59,141 nucleotides of DNA, from positions 1 to 59,141 of the forward strand of contig JALHNB010000044.1 of NCBI GenBank assembly GCA_022843745.1, given 5' to 3'. This document shows, one piece after another, positions 18,001-25,102 of the stretch. Under the pieces are notes generated by a model. The model worked only from the letters and a program-made list of their open reading frames with translations. It did not search any database and was not told where the DNA came from. This DNA comes from Anaerolineae bacterium. Its GTDB lineage: Bacteria; Chloroflexota; Anaerolineae; Aggregatilineales; Phototrophicaceae. Every line of letters starts with the position of its first letter. Position 1 is the stretch's first letter. Made by a program: the position numbers and the translations under genes.

Positions 18001-18159
18001 CGGCGATTGACGCGCTAATTGAGTCGCTAACGCGGTTTTACCGTACCCAGGAGGGGCAGTAATCAACGTTAATTTATGTTCCAGTGCTTTCTGAAGCTTG
18101 TTGAGAAGCCTGGGTCTTTCAATTAATCCTGAACTTTGGAAGGCATTTGGCGAAGACAT
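15031..18159 (-). CDS. MalT/BTAD-type ATP-dependent transcriptional regulator
   Basis: 1042 residues. A STAND-type P-loop ATPase opens the protein (LTLITAPPGYGKTALATQLA, near residue 35) with a hhhDD motif in FIYIIDDVQLL. A long TPR-like alpha-helical middle follows (about 350-770), with NLGFYYHQHSDYKQALATF-type repeats. The C-terminus has an OmpR-like winged helix (about 800-885, LKVTTLGREIIERNG) and a bacterial transcriptional activation domain. Start 18159 is chosen over 18246 because a TATAAT at 18211-18216 would start transcription inside the longer version. These regulators are usually switched on by a small ligand or peptide; here a secreted-peptide-like ORF is next door. Confidence 0.85.
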   Translation of the reverse strand: MSSPNAFQSSGLIERPRLLNKLQKALEHKLTLITAPPGYGKTALATQLARQSPYPVVWHTLDESQRDLPILYQRALSLLESVAPGIQSLPGPTGYPASELATLIIAYLRENLAGDFIYIIDDVQLLAGSAPVETWLRTLVGNIPTACHLVLLSRTIPDVPLAEMISRREVLAIGQEELRLTVPEIHNLGREMLGSPMADAKAQELIKRLEGWPAGTVLALHPLPPDMERAMLREGVGPEALFDGLADSMLSALNPGLRDFLLASSTLTRLTPEICKSCLELTESTSWLSEIISRNLFLTRTTGGFVYHSLFRTFLQRQLKAADPQRFVHLHTRAGQWFEQQDYIPEAFDHYVAAERLDHAVNISERVAEAYFIQGKIETLLNWGYKLNEVSGRVPRLSRACAKIFFDRYEYESVEAKLKDAELGFMTLEDEAGIAEIQTLHAMLNLQRGNYEEARVGAETFLQSGSEFANLTGRALNILGSVALHKGDLQQSLQYLEKARPFYRDDGDAYATSQLLQNLEVVYTRLGRLDDAAACLQEVVALRRSLGSAGALALALNNLGFYYHQHSDYKQALATFQEGLTVVSKVPNRRTESFLLWSLGDLQRDLGSYTEAVQHYNRGLELLGNGEPMLRCSILTSFSILRRWQGNYHEAATLAAEAGVLAQKHSIALEGTLAQANLWSARAYLEHADVALGEMKTTVEALGNQSQNELLRVLALCAQTALLCADRPLAEEYLQSAVHIAQDINMAQPLASEVLYNPQLEAILNAEPNRYTILLRDLKRLRAAQDKPKPEIRTEQKADETYSLKVTTLGREIIERNGVRIPSSEWRSTGSRELFLYLLFMGPETRERICLAFWPDSSPKQARQSFHTTLYRARQALGEPVITYEDDLYQVNPELDLWCDAHEFENLTKQTRLLSPRDARTEDLWQKAVNLYRGEFLPSLTEDWVLARRDAYYESHLDALVGLGECARARKSFREAILAFKRALELDPYREDIHRAIMTCYANLGEKKQIHAHLHRLQELLRTDLAVEPSTETIIHAKSLLD

Positions 18160-18552
18160 GTAGTGGTCCCCAGCCACAACTCCTCTGAAAAGACATCCTA
18201 TTCTGATTTTATTATACCGTTTATCGCCAGAAAAACAGAATTTCAACCAACAAAGTTTTAGTCTTTTAGTACGAATTTCGCTACATTAGGGATTGAATCA
18301 GGTTTGTGAGATGATATTCGGTTGGCAGGTGATTTGACTTCTTAAGAGATTATTGGTGCGGTGAGGCTTGATTCTACGATCCTTTTATTCCAAATAGTGT
18401 GGCTGCAATTCGATTTCTCATACAGATTTACGATAATGCCATCCAAGTGGAAATATTTTGTGAAATATCGAAACATAAACGTTGAAAGAGCTAACGAATC
18501 ATGATTTTTACTTTTTGCACAGCACTCTATTCCATGATAGAATAGGTGGTTA
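18160..18552. other. Divergent regulatory gap between BTAD regulator and padR
   Basis: 393 bp. It holds a TATAAT -10 for the BTAD gene (minus strand, 18211-18216, start of transcription near 18204, leader about 45 nt) and the padR promoter-operator at its other end. The stretch around 18440-18470 contains an A/T-rich partial palindrome (GAAATATTTTGTGAAATAT). No convincing protein gene was seen in between. Confidence 0.5.
18515..18545 (+). promoter_or_regulatory. padR-mod promoter with overlapping palindromic operator
   Basis: TTGCAC (18515-18520) and TAGAAT (18538-18543) are separated by exactly 17 nt. A 19-bp near-perfect palindrome, CTATTCCATGATAGAATAG (18527-18545; eight of nine pairs match), covers the spacer and -10. 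Transcription should start around 18550, only about 3 nt before the padR ATG, so the message is leaderless or nearly so. The position is classical for autorepression by the PadR protein encoded next. Confidence 0.65.
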
Positions 18553-19086
18553 ATGAGCCTACTCACACCAGACGAAACCATTCTCGGATTACTGGCTGCG
18601 GACGCGCGCCACGGTTATGAGCTATTAGAGTGTTTTCGCGACCCAGCGCAATTGGGTGAGGTCTGGAATCTCAGCACCAGTCAGCTTTACGCAGTATTAA
18701 AGCGGCTCGATCATCAGGGGTTGATTATCGGGAAAGCTATCCAGTCCGAGAACGCGCCAACCCGCACAGAATATTGTTTGACGGACGCAGGAATCGAAAA
18801 GCTGAAAATATGGCTCGACGAACCGCATCCTTCAGCCAGTATTCGCCGAGTGAGGGTCGATTTTTTGAGCCGACTCTATATCGCGCGGCTGCTCAACGTA
18901 CCAACGATTCCGATTGTTCAATGCCAAAAAGCGGAATGTCAGGCCATGCGCGAGGCATTAATCATCCAGCGCAATCAAGCTGCACCGGGCATTGGCTTAC
19001 TGGCGCTCGATTTGGTGATTGCCCAGTTAGATGCTGTTTTGCTATGGATTGATCGCTGTGAACTCGTTCCAAAGGATGAATCATGA
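18553..19086 (+). CDS. PadR-family transcriptional regulator
   Basis: 177 residues. An N-terminal winged helix (ETILGLLAADARHGYELLE, then LSTSQLYAVLKRLDHQGLI) is followed by the PadR C-terminal dimerisation helices. PadR proteins bind palindromes upstream of their own operons and release on ligand binding; a candidate operator overlaps the promoter. The stop codon overlaps the modA start (ATGA), so it is translationally coupled to a molybdate transporter, suggesting control of molybdate uptake. That link is an inference, since molybdate control is more often by ModE. Confidence 0.87.
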   Translation: MSLLTPDETILGLLAADARHGYELLECFRDPAQLGEVWNLSTSQLYAVLKRLDHQGLIIGKAIQSENAPTRTEYCLTDAGIEKLKIWLDEPHPSASIRRVRVDFLSRLYIARLLNVPTIPIVQCQKAECQAMREALIIQRNQAAPGIGLLALDLVIAQLDAVLLWIDRCELVPKDES

Positions 19087-20351
19087 AAACGAAACTTGTC
19101 ATCATTTTATTATTTGTCCTCGTTTTTAGCTTATTGCCTGTTGCCGCGCAGGACAGCCAAACACTGACCGTCTTTGCGGCTTCATCGCTGTCGGATGCCT
19201 TTGAAGAAATAGCGACTGCTTTTGAAGGGGAAAATGCGGGTGTTGATGTCGTCTATAGTTTTGGAAGCTCATCTACTCTGGCAACACAGTTGGTGGAGGG
19301 CGCTCCGGCGGATATTTTCGCCAGCGCAAATGCTCGCCAGATGACGGTTGCTCTGGACGGTGAGCGTATCGCAGGCCGCCCACGTACATTCGCCAAAAAT
19401 CGTCTGATCCTGATTGTGCCAATTGATAATCCGGCTAATATCCAATCTTTGCGCGATCTTTCTAATCCAGGCATCAAGCTGGTTATTGCCGCGCTGGAAG
19501 TACCGGTTCGCGATTACACAAATACGATGCTGGATCGGCTGGTCGCTGATCCAGCTTACGGTGAAGCCTATCGCGAGGCGTTTATGGCGAACGTCGTCTC
19601 AGAGGAAGATAACGTGCGTCAGGTTTCGGCGAAGGTGTCATTGGGTGAGGCGGATGCGGGCATTGTCTATCGTTCGGATGTCACGCCGGATATTTCCGAC
19701 TCGGTGATTGCGCTGCCAATTCCTGATGCGCTGAATACCCTCGCAACCTATCCGATTGCTGTGACCAATGACAGTGCGAATCCTGAACTGTCGCAAGCAT
19801 TTATTGACTATGTGCTATCAGACGCAGGACAGGATACACTGGTAAAATGGAATTTTATCTCGGCGCGTATCCCTGAACTGCCGAATATGATCAGCGTTCC
19901 AGCAGATGGAAGCGTCAGTGTCGATGGTCAGGTGCTTAACCCGCTGACCCTTACAGCAGATTTCCTGCGCGATAATTTTGCCGCGCACACGATGGATGTG
20001 ACCTATACGAGTGGGGAAGAAAGCGTCAGCACGTCGTTTACAGGTGCGCTGCTGTGGGATGTTCTGGGAAGCGCACAGCCGAATTATAACGCTGACGTGA
20101 GGAACGATAAATTGGGCATGTATATCGTCGTCACCGCCAGCGATGGTTATCAAGCAGTGATCGCTTTGGGCGAGATTGACCCGGAATTTGGTAATCAGCC
20201 GATCCTGGTTGCCTATGAGCAGGAGGGCAGCCCGATTGAAGATTCACAAGGGGCGATTCGACTCGTCGTCCCTTGTGACGCGCGTGGCGGACGGGATGTG
20301 AGTGGGATTGTCAATATCAGCCTGCGTGATTCGCCACCTATTGCTCAATAA
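19083..20351 (+). CDS. modA: ModA molybdate-binding protein fused to a molybdopterin-oxidoreductase-like domain
   Basis: 422 residues, much longer than the usual 230-260 of ModA. A signal peptide (MKTKLVIILLFVLVFSLLPVAAQ) is followed by a ModA domain to about residue 260 (LTVFAASSLSDAFEEIATAF, SFGSSSTLATQLVEGAPADI, VSLGEADAGIVYRSD). Residues about 275-415 look like the sulfite-oxidase-type molybdopterin-binding fold (SVDGQVLNPLTLTADFL, FTGALLWDVLGSAQ, GAIRLVVPCDARGGRDVSG). No heme or cofactor cysteine is obvious in the second domain. Start overlaps padR by 4 bp. The fusion is unusual; it may sense or bind a molybdenum form other than free molybdate. Confidence 0.8.
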   Translation: MKTKLVIILLFVLVFSLLPVAAQDSQTLTVFAASSLSDAFEEIATAFEGENAGVDVVYSFGSSSTLATQLVEGAPADIFASANARQMTVALDGERIAGRPRTFAKNRLILIVPIDNPANIQSLRDLSNPGIKLVIAALEVPVRDYTNTMLDRLVADPAYGEAYREAFMANVVSEEDNVRQVSAKVSLGEADAGIVYRSDVTPDISDSVIALPIPDALNTLATYPIAVTNDSANPELSQAFIDYVLSDAGQDTLVKWNFISARIPELPNMISVPADGSVSVDGQVLNPLTLTADFLRDNFAAHTMDVTYTSGEESVSTSFTGALLWDVLGSAQPNYNADVRNDKLGMYIVVTASDGYQAVIALGEIDPEFGNQPILVAYEQEGSPIEDSQGAIRLVVPCDARGGRDVSGIVNISLRDSPPIAQ

Positions 20352-20391
20352 TAGTAACCAGCCTGACGCACCAATTTCTCAATAACAGGAA
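20319..20391 (+). repeat. Diverged tandem duplication of the modA 3' end
   Basis: The last codons and stop of modA (CAGCCTG at 20319; CACCTATTGCTCAATAA at 20335-20351) recur directly downstream as CAGCCTG (20359) and CACCAATTTCTCAATAA (20369-20385). The copy preserves a TAA and fills the gap up to modB. A third CAGCCTG begins at 20396 inside modB. Confidence 0.6.
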
Positions 20392-20393
20392 TT

Positions 20394-21218
20394 ATGCAGC
20401 CTGATTCTCGTCAAATAACCAAAACGCGGCTCAACCTCCGGTGGCTGATTCTTCTGGCTGCCGTAGGGCTTGGGCTTTTATTTTTGATTCTGCCGATTGC
20501 GGTGCTGGTTGTGCGTGGGCTTCAGACTCGCGCCTGGGAAGGTCTGCCAGAGGCGGGTGTTTCTGATGCGATTGCGCTTAGTTTCGTCACCACGCTGCTG
20601 ACAATCATTTTGACGGTGCTTTTTGGTACACCGCTGGCTTATATTTTTGCGCGCTGGAAGTTTCCGTTCAAAAATGCACTGAATATTTTCATCGAACTGC
20701 CGATTGTGCTGCCACCTGCCGTCGCCGGACTCGCGCTGCTGACGACATTTGGACGGCGCGGATTTCTGGGGCCGATTCTGGGAAGCCTGGGGATTTCGCT
20801 GCCCTTTACGACAGCGGCTGTTGTTTTTGCGCAGACGTTTGTGTCCGCGCCGTTTTACATTCGAGCCGCACAGGTGGGTTTTCAAGCTGTCCCGCGTGAA
20901 ATCGAGGATGCCGCGCGTGTGGATGGGGCATCCGGCCTCGTTTTATTCCGCTATGTGACTCTGCCACTTTCGCGGCGTTCGCTGGCAGCCGGATTGGTGC
21001 TGAGTTGGGCGCGGGCGCTGGGGGAATTTGGCGCGACGATTTTGTTCGCGGGCAGTTTGCAGGGACGCACCCAGACTATGCCGCTGCTGATTTACAACGT
21101 GCTAGAGCGCGATATTAACGCCTCGATCTGGACGGGTGTGATTCTTGTCGGATTGGCGTTGATCGCGCTTGTCATTTCGCAGTGGTTGGCGCGTGGTCAG
21201 CCGGAGAATGAGGGATAG
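20394..21218 (+). CDS. modB: Molybdate ABC transporter permease ModB
   Basis: 274-residue inner-membrane permease with the BPD_transp_1 fold. The family ATPase-contact motif EIEDAARVDGASGLVLFRYVTLP is around residue 165, and LSWARALGEFGATILFAGSLQGRTQTMPL is typical of ModB/CysT-type proteins (shown for the family only; key residues EFGA and TMPL). Ribosome-binding site AGGAATT lies just before the ATG. It is 42 bp after modA. A ModC ATPase is not adjacent: the next gene is a convergent oxidoreductase. Confidence 0.88.
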   Translation: MQPDSRQITKTRLNLRWLILLAAVGLGLLFLILPIAVLVVRGLQTRAWEGLPEAGVSDAIALSFVTTLLTIILTVLFGTPLAYIFARWKFPFKNALNIFIELPIVLPPAVAGLALLTTFGRRGFLGPILGSLGISLPFTTAAVVFAQTFVSAPFYIRAAQVGFQAVPREIEDAARVDGASGLVLFRYVTLPLSRRSLAAGLVLSWARALGEFGATILFAGSLQGRTQTMPLLIYNVLERDINASIWTGVILVGLALIALVISQWLARGQPENEG

Positions 21219-21236
21219 GGCGTAAAACAAAATCCA

Positions 21237-21262
21237 GGGCGCATCACGATGCGCCCCTACAA
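21237..21262 (+). repeat. REP-like palindrome, copy 3
   Basis: Perfect 8-bp arms GGGCGCAT and ATGCGCCC with loop CACG, followed by CTACAA. It lies between the convergent ends of modB and the GMC gene. Confidence 0.75.
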
Positions 21263-21275
21263 GCGTGAAATTGAC

Positions 21276-22904
21276 TTACCAGTTTTGTGCGATATGCTCC
21301 GCCGTGCGGAAGGACAGCGCCAGAATCGTCAGCACGGGGTTAAAGCCGCCGTTGGTGACATGAACCGACCCATCGGCAATGTATAAATTATCGTGACCAT
21401 GCACACGACTCCATTTATCGACCACTGAGCTTTGCGGATCGTCGCCCATACGCGCTGTCCCGGCCTGGTGCTGCCCGCCGGAGAGAAATAAACCGGGAGG
21501 AGCGCCCCAAACCTTGACCGCGCCGGACGCTTTAACCCACTCTTTTGCCCGTTCGTGCATAAAATTCGCAGTTCGCACCGTTTCAGGGTGTGTTGTGCCG
21601 GAAAGATTCGCTACCGGGATACCCCAGCGATCACGCACTTTTTGATTCACGGTAACACGCGCATCGTAGCTCGGAATGTCCTGTACAGGCCCCTTGATGT
21701 CGCTGACCCGACGATAATTTTCGCGCATGAAATTCTTATTGGCTGCACCCCATCGCGGCAAATCCGGCGGGAGTGTGCGTTTTGAGAAAATGATCGGCAG
21801 CAGGATAAATTCGTCAGCCAGCATCCCGCCGCCGATAATGCCGTCGTTGCCATGATTAAATTCGCAGGTCGCTGTCGAAGCGCCGGGGCCAATGCCATCG
21901 TGAACGGGTTCTGGGAATAGCCCGACTGCGCCGGGGTAATAATGGCCTTGCAAGCTGCGCCCGACCTGATCGCCCGCGTTGCCAATGCCGTTCGGCTCGG
22001 CGGAAGTGGCGGAGTTGAGGAGCAGCCGCGCCGTTTCAACCGCGCCCGCGCTCAAAACGATGACTTCGGAGGTCACTTCGATACGCTGACCATCTTTGTC
22101 AAAATAGGCGATGCCCGTCACACGACCTGCCGAGTCGGTGGTGATGCGCTCGACCATCGTTTCGGTGAGCAAATCGCAGCGGCCTGTCGCTAATGCACGT
22201 TGGATCAATGTATTTTGTGTGCCATTTTTCGCGTCTACAGGGCAGGCAAAACCGACGCAATGCTGGCAGCGAATACAGGCGGGGCGATTATTATAAGGAA
22301 CAGAGTTGATGAGCAGAGGAATCGGCAGGGTGTGCCATCCGAGTTCAGCCGCGCCGTTGCGAAATGTTCTACCCTGTGTGTGAACGGATTGCGGCGGCAT
22401 CGGGTAGGGCTTGTTATAGTCTGGCAGGTGCTTCATGGCATCGTGGCTGCCGCAAACGCCAATTTCCCATTCCGCGCGTTCGTAATAGGGCGCGAGTTCA
22501 TCATAAGTGATCGGCCAATCCGCCAACGAACTGCCTTTTGGAACGCCATAGGTGCTTGCCATACGAAAATCCTGCGGCATAAAGCGCCATGCCTGCGCAC
22601 CATAGACTCGTGTGCCGCTGCCGACACAGGCGGCATTGGCATGATAGCCGCCTTCGTGGGGGCGAATGGTGCGCTCATCGCCATTCACTTCGAGCGTTCT
22701 TGGATTGCTGTTGATGTCCGGCCCGGCGTTGTGACCATACTGCGAAAGGCGCTGGTTACGCAGATGATCGCGACCAACATCCTCGAATGATAAATTGCGC
22801 CCACGCTCGATGAGCAAAACGCGCTTGCCTGCCTCGGCTAGTACGCCCGCTGCGACACCGCCACCCGCACCCGCACCAACGATAATCACGTCATATTTGC
22901 TCAT
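21276..22904 (-). CDS. GMC-family FAD oxidoreductase (gluconate 2-dehydrogenase large-subunit type)
   Basis: 542 residues. The N-terminus is a dinucleotide-binding motif (DVIIVGAGAGGGVAAGVLAE). A ferredoxin-like cysteine patch occurs in RPACIRCQHCVGFACPVDAK near residue 205, as in membrane-linked gluconate/sorbitol dehydrogenases. The C-terminal GMC signature contains GGQHQAGTARMG and VTNGGFNPVLTILALSFR. Start 22904 is fixed by a GAGGTG site and ATGA overlap with the upstream small-subunit gene. It oxidises sugars, polyols or aldonates and passes electrons to an unseen acceptor. Confidence 0.87.
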   Translation of the reverse strand: MSKYDVIIVGAGAGGGVAAGVLAEAGKRVLLIERGRNLSFEDVGRDHLRNQRLSQYGHNAGPDINSNPRTLEVNGDERTIRPHEGGYHANAACVGSGTRVYGAQAWRFMPQDFRMASTYGVPKGSSLADWPITYDELAPYYERAEWEIGVCGSHDAMKHLPDYNKPYPMPPQSVHTQGRTFRNGAAELGWHTLPIPLLINSVPYNNRPACIRCQHCVGFACPVDAKNGTQNTLIQRALATGRCDLLTETMVERITTDSAGRVTGIAYFDKDGQRIEVTSEVIVLSAGAVETARLLLNSATSAEPNGIGNAGDQVGRSLQGHYYPGAVGLFPEPVHDGIGPGASTATCEFNHGNDGIIGGGMLADEFILLPIIFSKRTLPPDLPRWGAANKNFMRENYRRVSDIKGPVQDIPSYDARVTVNQKVRDRWGIPVANLSGTTHPETVRTANFMHERAKEWVKASGAVKVWGAPPGLFLSGGQHQAGTARMGDDPQSSVVDKWSRVHGHDNLYIADGSVHVTNGGFNPVLTILALSFRTAEHIAQNW

Positions 22905-23311
22905 CCGCGCACCTCGAATCCGATCATTTTCCATGCGATTTGATCGCGATTGCCACCGTTGCCGGGATCACTGTAAAAGCCTTCCATCGAATGGTCGATC
23001 ATCATGCTAAAGAAGCTTTCGGGGTCAATCGGCCAGGTTGTTTTGACGCTGCCGTGTTCGATTTGTGTCAGCAGCGAATCCTGGGCTTCGGCATTGGCTA
23101 ATGCGAAACCCGTGCCGATAGCTGCCTGGGATTCGGCATCGAGCGCGTCCAGTCCAACGCGATAGGTATCCAATAAATCTTTCAGGTCGCCCTTGAATTG
23201 GCGGGATAAGTAATCGCCAACGCCGCCCTCCCAACCGCCGGGGAAATCATCGGGTGGGATGATACGGTTGACGGCAGCCCGCAGAATTTCTGTCTGATGT
23301 GCGGAAAGCAT
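22901..23311 (-). CDS. Gluconate 2-dehydrogenase subunit 3 family protein
   Basis: 136 residues with the start ILRAAVNRIIPPDDFPGGWEGGV and WKMIGFEVRG end typical of the small (gamma) subunit of FAD-dependent sugar dehydrogenases. The usual twin-arginine signal of family members is missing, so the complex is either cytoplasmic or exported through a partner. The gene directly precedes the GMC subunit with a 4-bp stop/start overlap. Confidence 0.8.
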   Translation of the reverse strand: MLSAHQTEILRAAVNRIIPPDDFPGGWEGGVGDYLSRQFKGDLKDLLDTYRVGLDALDAESQAAIGTGFALANAEAQDSLLTQIEHGSVKTTWPIDPESFFSMMIDHSMEGFYSDPGNGGNRDQIAWKMIGFEVRG

Positions 23312-23355
23312 AAAATTATTCCTTATAAGTGCAAAGTGAATGAGTTTGATTATAA

Positions 23356-23398
23356 AACCGATTCAGGCATTCGGAAACGAAATATACCTGAATCGGTT
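23356..23398 (-). terminator. Intrinsic terminator of the GNAT gene
   Basis: Perfect 12-bp arms AACCGATTCAGG (23356-23367) and CCTGAATCGGTT (23387-23398), 19-nt loop; on the minus strand the stem is followed by TTTTATAA. It lies 17 bp past the GNAT stop codon. Confidence 0.7.
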
Positions 23399-23414
23399 CT
23401 AAACTTTCGCAATT

Positions 23415-24680
23415 TTAGTAGTTGCCGAAGATAAAAGAATCCAGGTGGGGAAACAGGACATCAACGAGATGACATGCCTGACCGCTGATGCTTACATCGG
23501 GATACGTGTGGGTAAGCTCCTGGCGGCTGCGATAGCCCAGAAGCAGGGGGGTGAACTGCATCGGTGGGATCCGAATCGCGCCGCCATCCTGAAAGCCGAT
23601 TGAATTTACCGTGCGCAGCTTGCCGCCGTCGAAATCCAACTCGAATGCTTCTTGATACAGGTTGATGACGATTTTTTCAGTTAATCCGGCGAATAAACTT
23701 GTCGCGATACGGCGTTCCAGTACAGGTGCTAATTTGCGCAGCAGATGGGCGACATCGACCAGATGAATCTGCCAGGCATATGTGCCGGAGTCGCTTGCGC
23801 CCCAACCCCGTGCTGTGCGGAGCAAGTCGTTAGTAACCGGCATATTGAAGCGAATATAAGGTTTATTTCGCTCAATCGCGGCAGCTTTCAGCCAATGCAA
23901 CAGGTTCTCAGCGGCGGTGATACTCAATCGCGAGGTTTCGCTCACGATTAAGCCTGTGCCAAAACCGTGATGGTTGATACGCCAATAGCCGACAATCTGA
24001 TTTTCGGTATTGAGGATTAACCAGATTTCACCCTCGAAATAGGTTTCGGCAGTATGTTCAAAGATGTATCGCCAAACCGCTTCGGTGCGAACAGTGCTGA
24101 TATTCAGATTGGCATTTGCTTCATTATAGAGGCGCATCAAAACAGGGATGTCGTTCGGCGTTGCAAGGCGAAAATGAAAGTTTTCGCTTGGCGTGTCGGG
24201 AATATTCCGCAGTTCGATGTGCCAGCCAGTTTCGAGGGGCAGAGCATACTCATAGCCGAATTGTCGATAAAAGTAGGGGATTCCCTGAATATGGCTGAGG
24301 TCGAATGCTTCTTCGCGCAGCAGTTCTTTGAAACGGGCGATCAGTTCGCGCACAAGCCCTCGGTTGCGATACGATTCCAGCGTCCCCACGATGCCCATTT
24401 CCCCGGCTTTCAGCGTGACATCTTCGTAGCGCCACTCCCAGGGAATGAGAGCCAGTGATGATACGATTTGTTGGTTGGCTTCGTCTTCGATATAAAGCCA
24501 ATGTTCCGGGCGCGTCAGCGGGTGATGGAGGATCAGCGAACGTGTCATTTCGATGACTTCTTCGCCATGAATTTGGCCGTTAAAAGCCGCGAGGCGCTCA
24601 ACATCAGCGAGATCGCGAATAGATTTTAAGATTAAACCGTTGGATAAGGCACGGTTATAAGGAGTTGTGGATGTTAACAA
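23415..24680 (-). CDS. GNAT-family N-acetyltransferase, Eis-like two-domain type
   Basis: 421 residues. Residues about 20-165 form a GNAT domain with an acetyl-CoA-binding region VGTLESYRNRGLVRELIARF (Q/RxxGxG/A variant) followed by IQGIPYFYRQFGYEYALPLE, as in Eis-like enzymes. A second GNAT-like half and a C-terminal sterol-carrier-like segment follow. A TTG start at 24680 preceded by GAAGGAAG is preferred; the frame is open to another TTG at 24731. It probably acetylates an amine or aminoglycoside-like substrate; unknown. It ends at a good terminator. Confidence 0.75.
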   Translation of the reverse strand: MLTSTTPYNRALSNGLILKSIRDLADVERLAAFNGQIHGEEVIEMTRSLILHHPLTRPEHWLYIEDEANQQIVSSLALIPWEWRYEDVTLKAGEMGIVGTLESYRNRGLVRELIARFKELLREEAFDLSHIQGIPYFYRQFGYEYALPLETGWHIELRNIPDTPSENFHFRLATPNDIPVLMRLYNEANANLNISTVRTEAVWRYIFEHTAETYFEGEIWLILNTENQIVGYWRINHHGFGTGLIVSETSRLSITAAENLLHWLKAAAIERNKPYIRFNMPVTNDLLRTARGWGASDSGTYAWQIHLVDVAHLLRKLAPVLERRIATSLFAGLTEKIVINLYQEAFELDFDGGKLRTVNSIGFQDGGAIRIPPMQFTPLLLGYRSRQELTHTYPDVSISGQACHLVDVLFPHLDSFIFGNY

Positions 24681-24873
24681 AGTGGCACTTCCTTCAGAAA
24701 AGATGAAATCAGAAAAGACGAAATATCTCAACAGTTTGAGAGTAGCGGTGGTTGAATGGGATGAAATGAAAGCAAAACTTCATCGTCAGCTTGCAGCCGA
24801 GATGGAACTGAAGGGGTGCCAGGTTTTGAAAATCCTGGCTAGAGGACTTGCAGCGCGTATTTGTTTAACATGA
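24667..24873 (+). CDS. Possible 68-aa charged helical ORF (doubtful)
   Basis: The ATG at 24667 is preceded by AAGGAG with 6-nt spacing. The product is Lys/Glu-rich and helical (MKSEKTKYLNSLRVAVVEWD) without a recognised domain. It overlaps the first codons of the divergent GNAT gene, which argues against both starts being real. Given only because of its ribosome-binding site. Confidence 0.22.
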   Translation: MDVNKVALPSEKMKSEKTKYLNSLRVAVVEWDEMKAKLHRQLAAEMELKGCQVLKILARGLAARICLT

Positions 24874-24914
24874 GGACAACTATACTTCGGGACATAAACA
24901 CGGTCAATGGCGGA

Positions 24915-25097
24915 ATCAAAAACAGGGGTAAGGGCATGATGAATGCGATTTAAGAAATCAATACGGCGTTGGATGTGGGGCATGATGCGCCATCCCCAGG
25001 CAAACCGAGCATGGAGGGTTTGATACATCAAACCCCTACGAATACGGCGTCCCGTGTTTAATTTTGAAAACGCATCATCATGCCCCCTACGAATGCG
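24915..25097 (+). repeat. Cluster of degenerate CCCCTAC-family repeats (copies 4 and 5)
   Basis: Copy 4: GGGTTTGAT and ATCAAACCC with a 2-nt loop, then CCTACGAA (25016-25042). Copy 5: GCATCATCATGCCCCCTACGAA (25072-25093). Related fragments (GGGCATGATGAATGCG near 24936, GGGGCATGATGCGCCATCCCC near 24978) and a repeated AATACGGCGT (24960, 25041) suggest several decayed insertions. No gene is seen in the stretch between the GNAT and QueA-like genes apart from the doubtful ORF at its left. Confidence 0.6.
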
Positions 25098-25102
25098 AAT
25101 GT

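Noticed and set aside
18342-18581. 79-codon minus-strand frame in the gap between the BTAD and padR genes.
   Set aside because: It overlaps the padR start and promoter, has no ribosome-binding site and no protein-like pattern.
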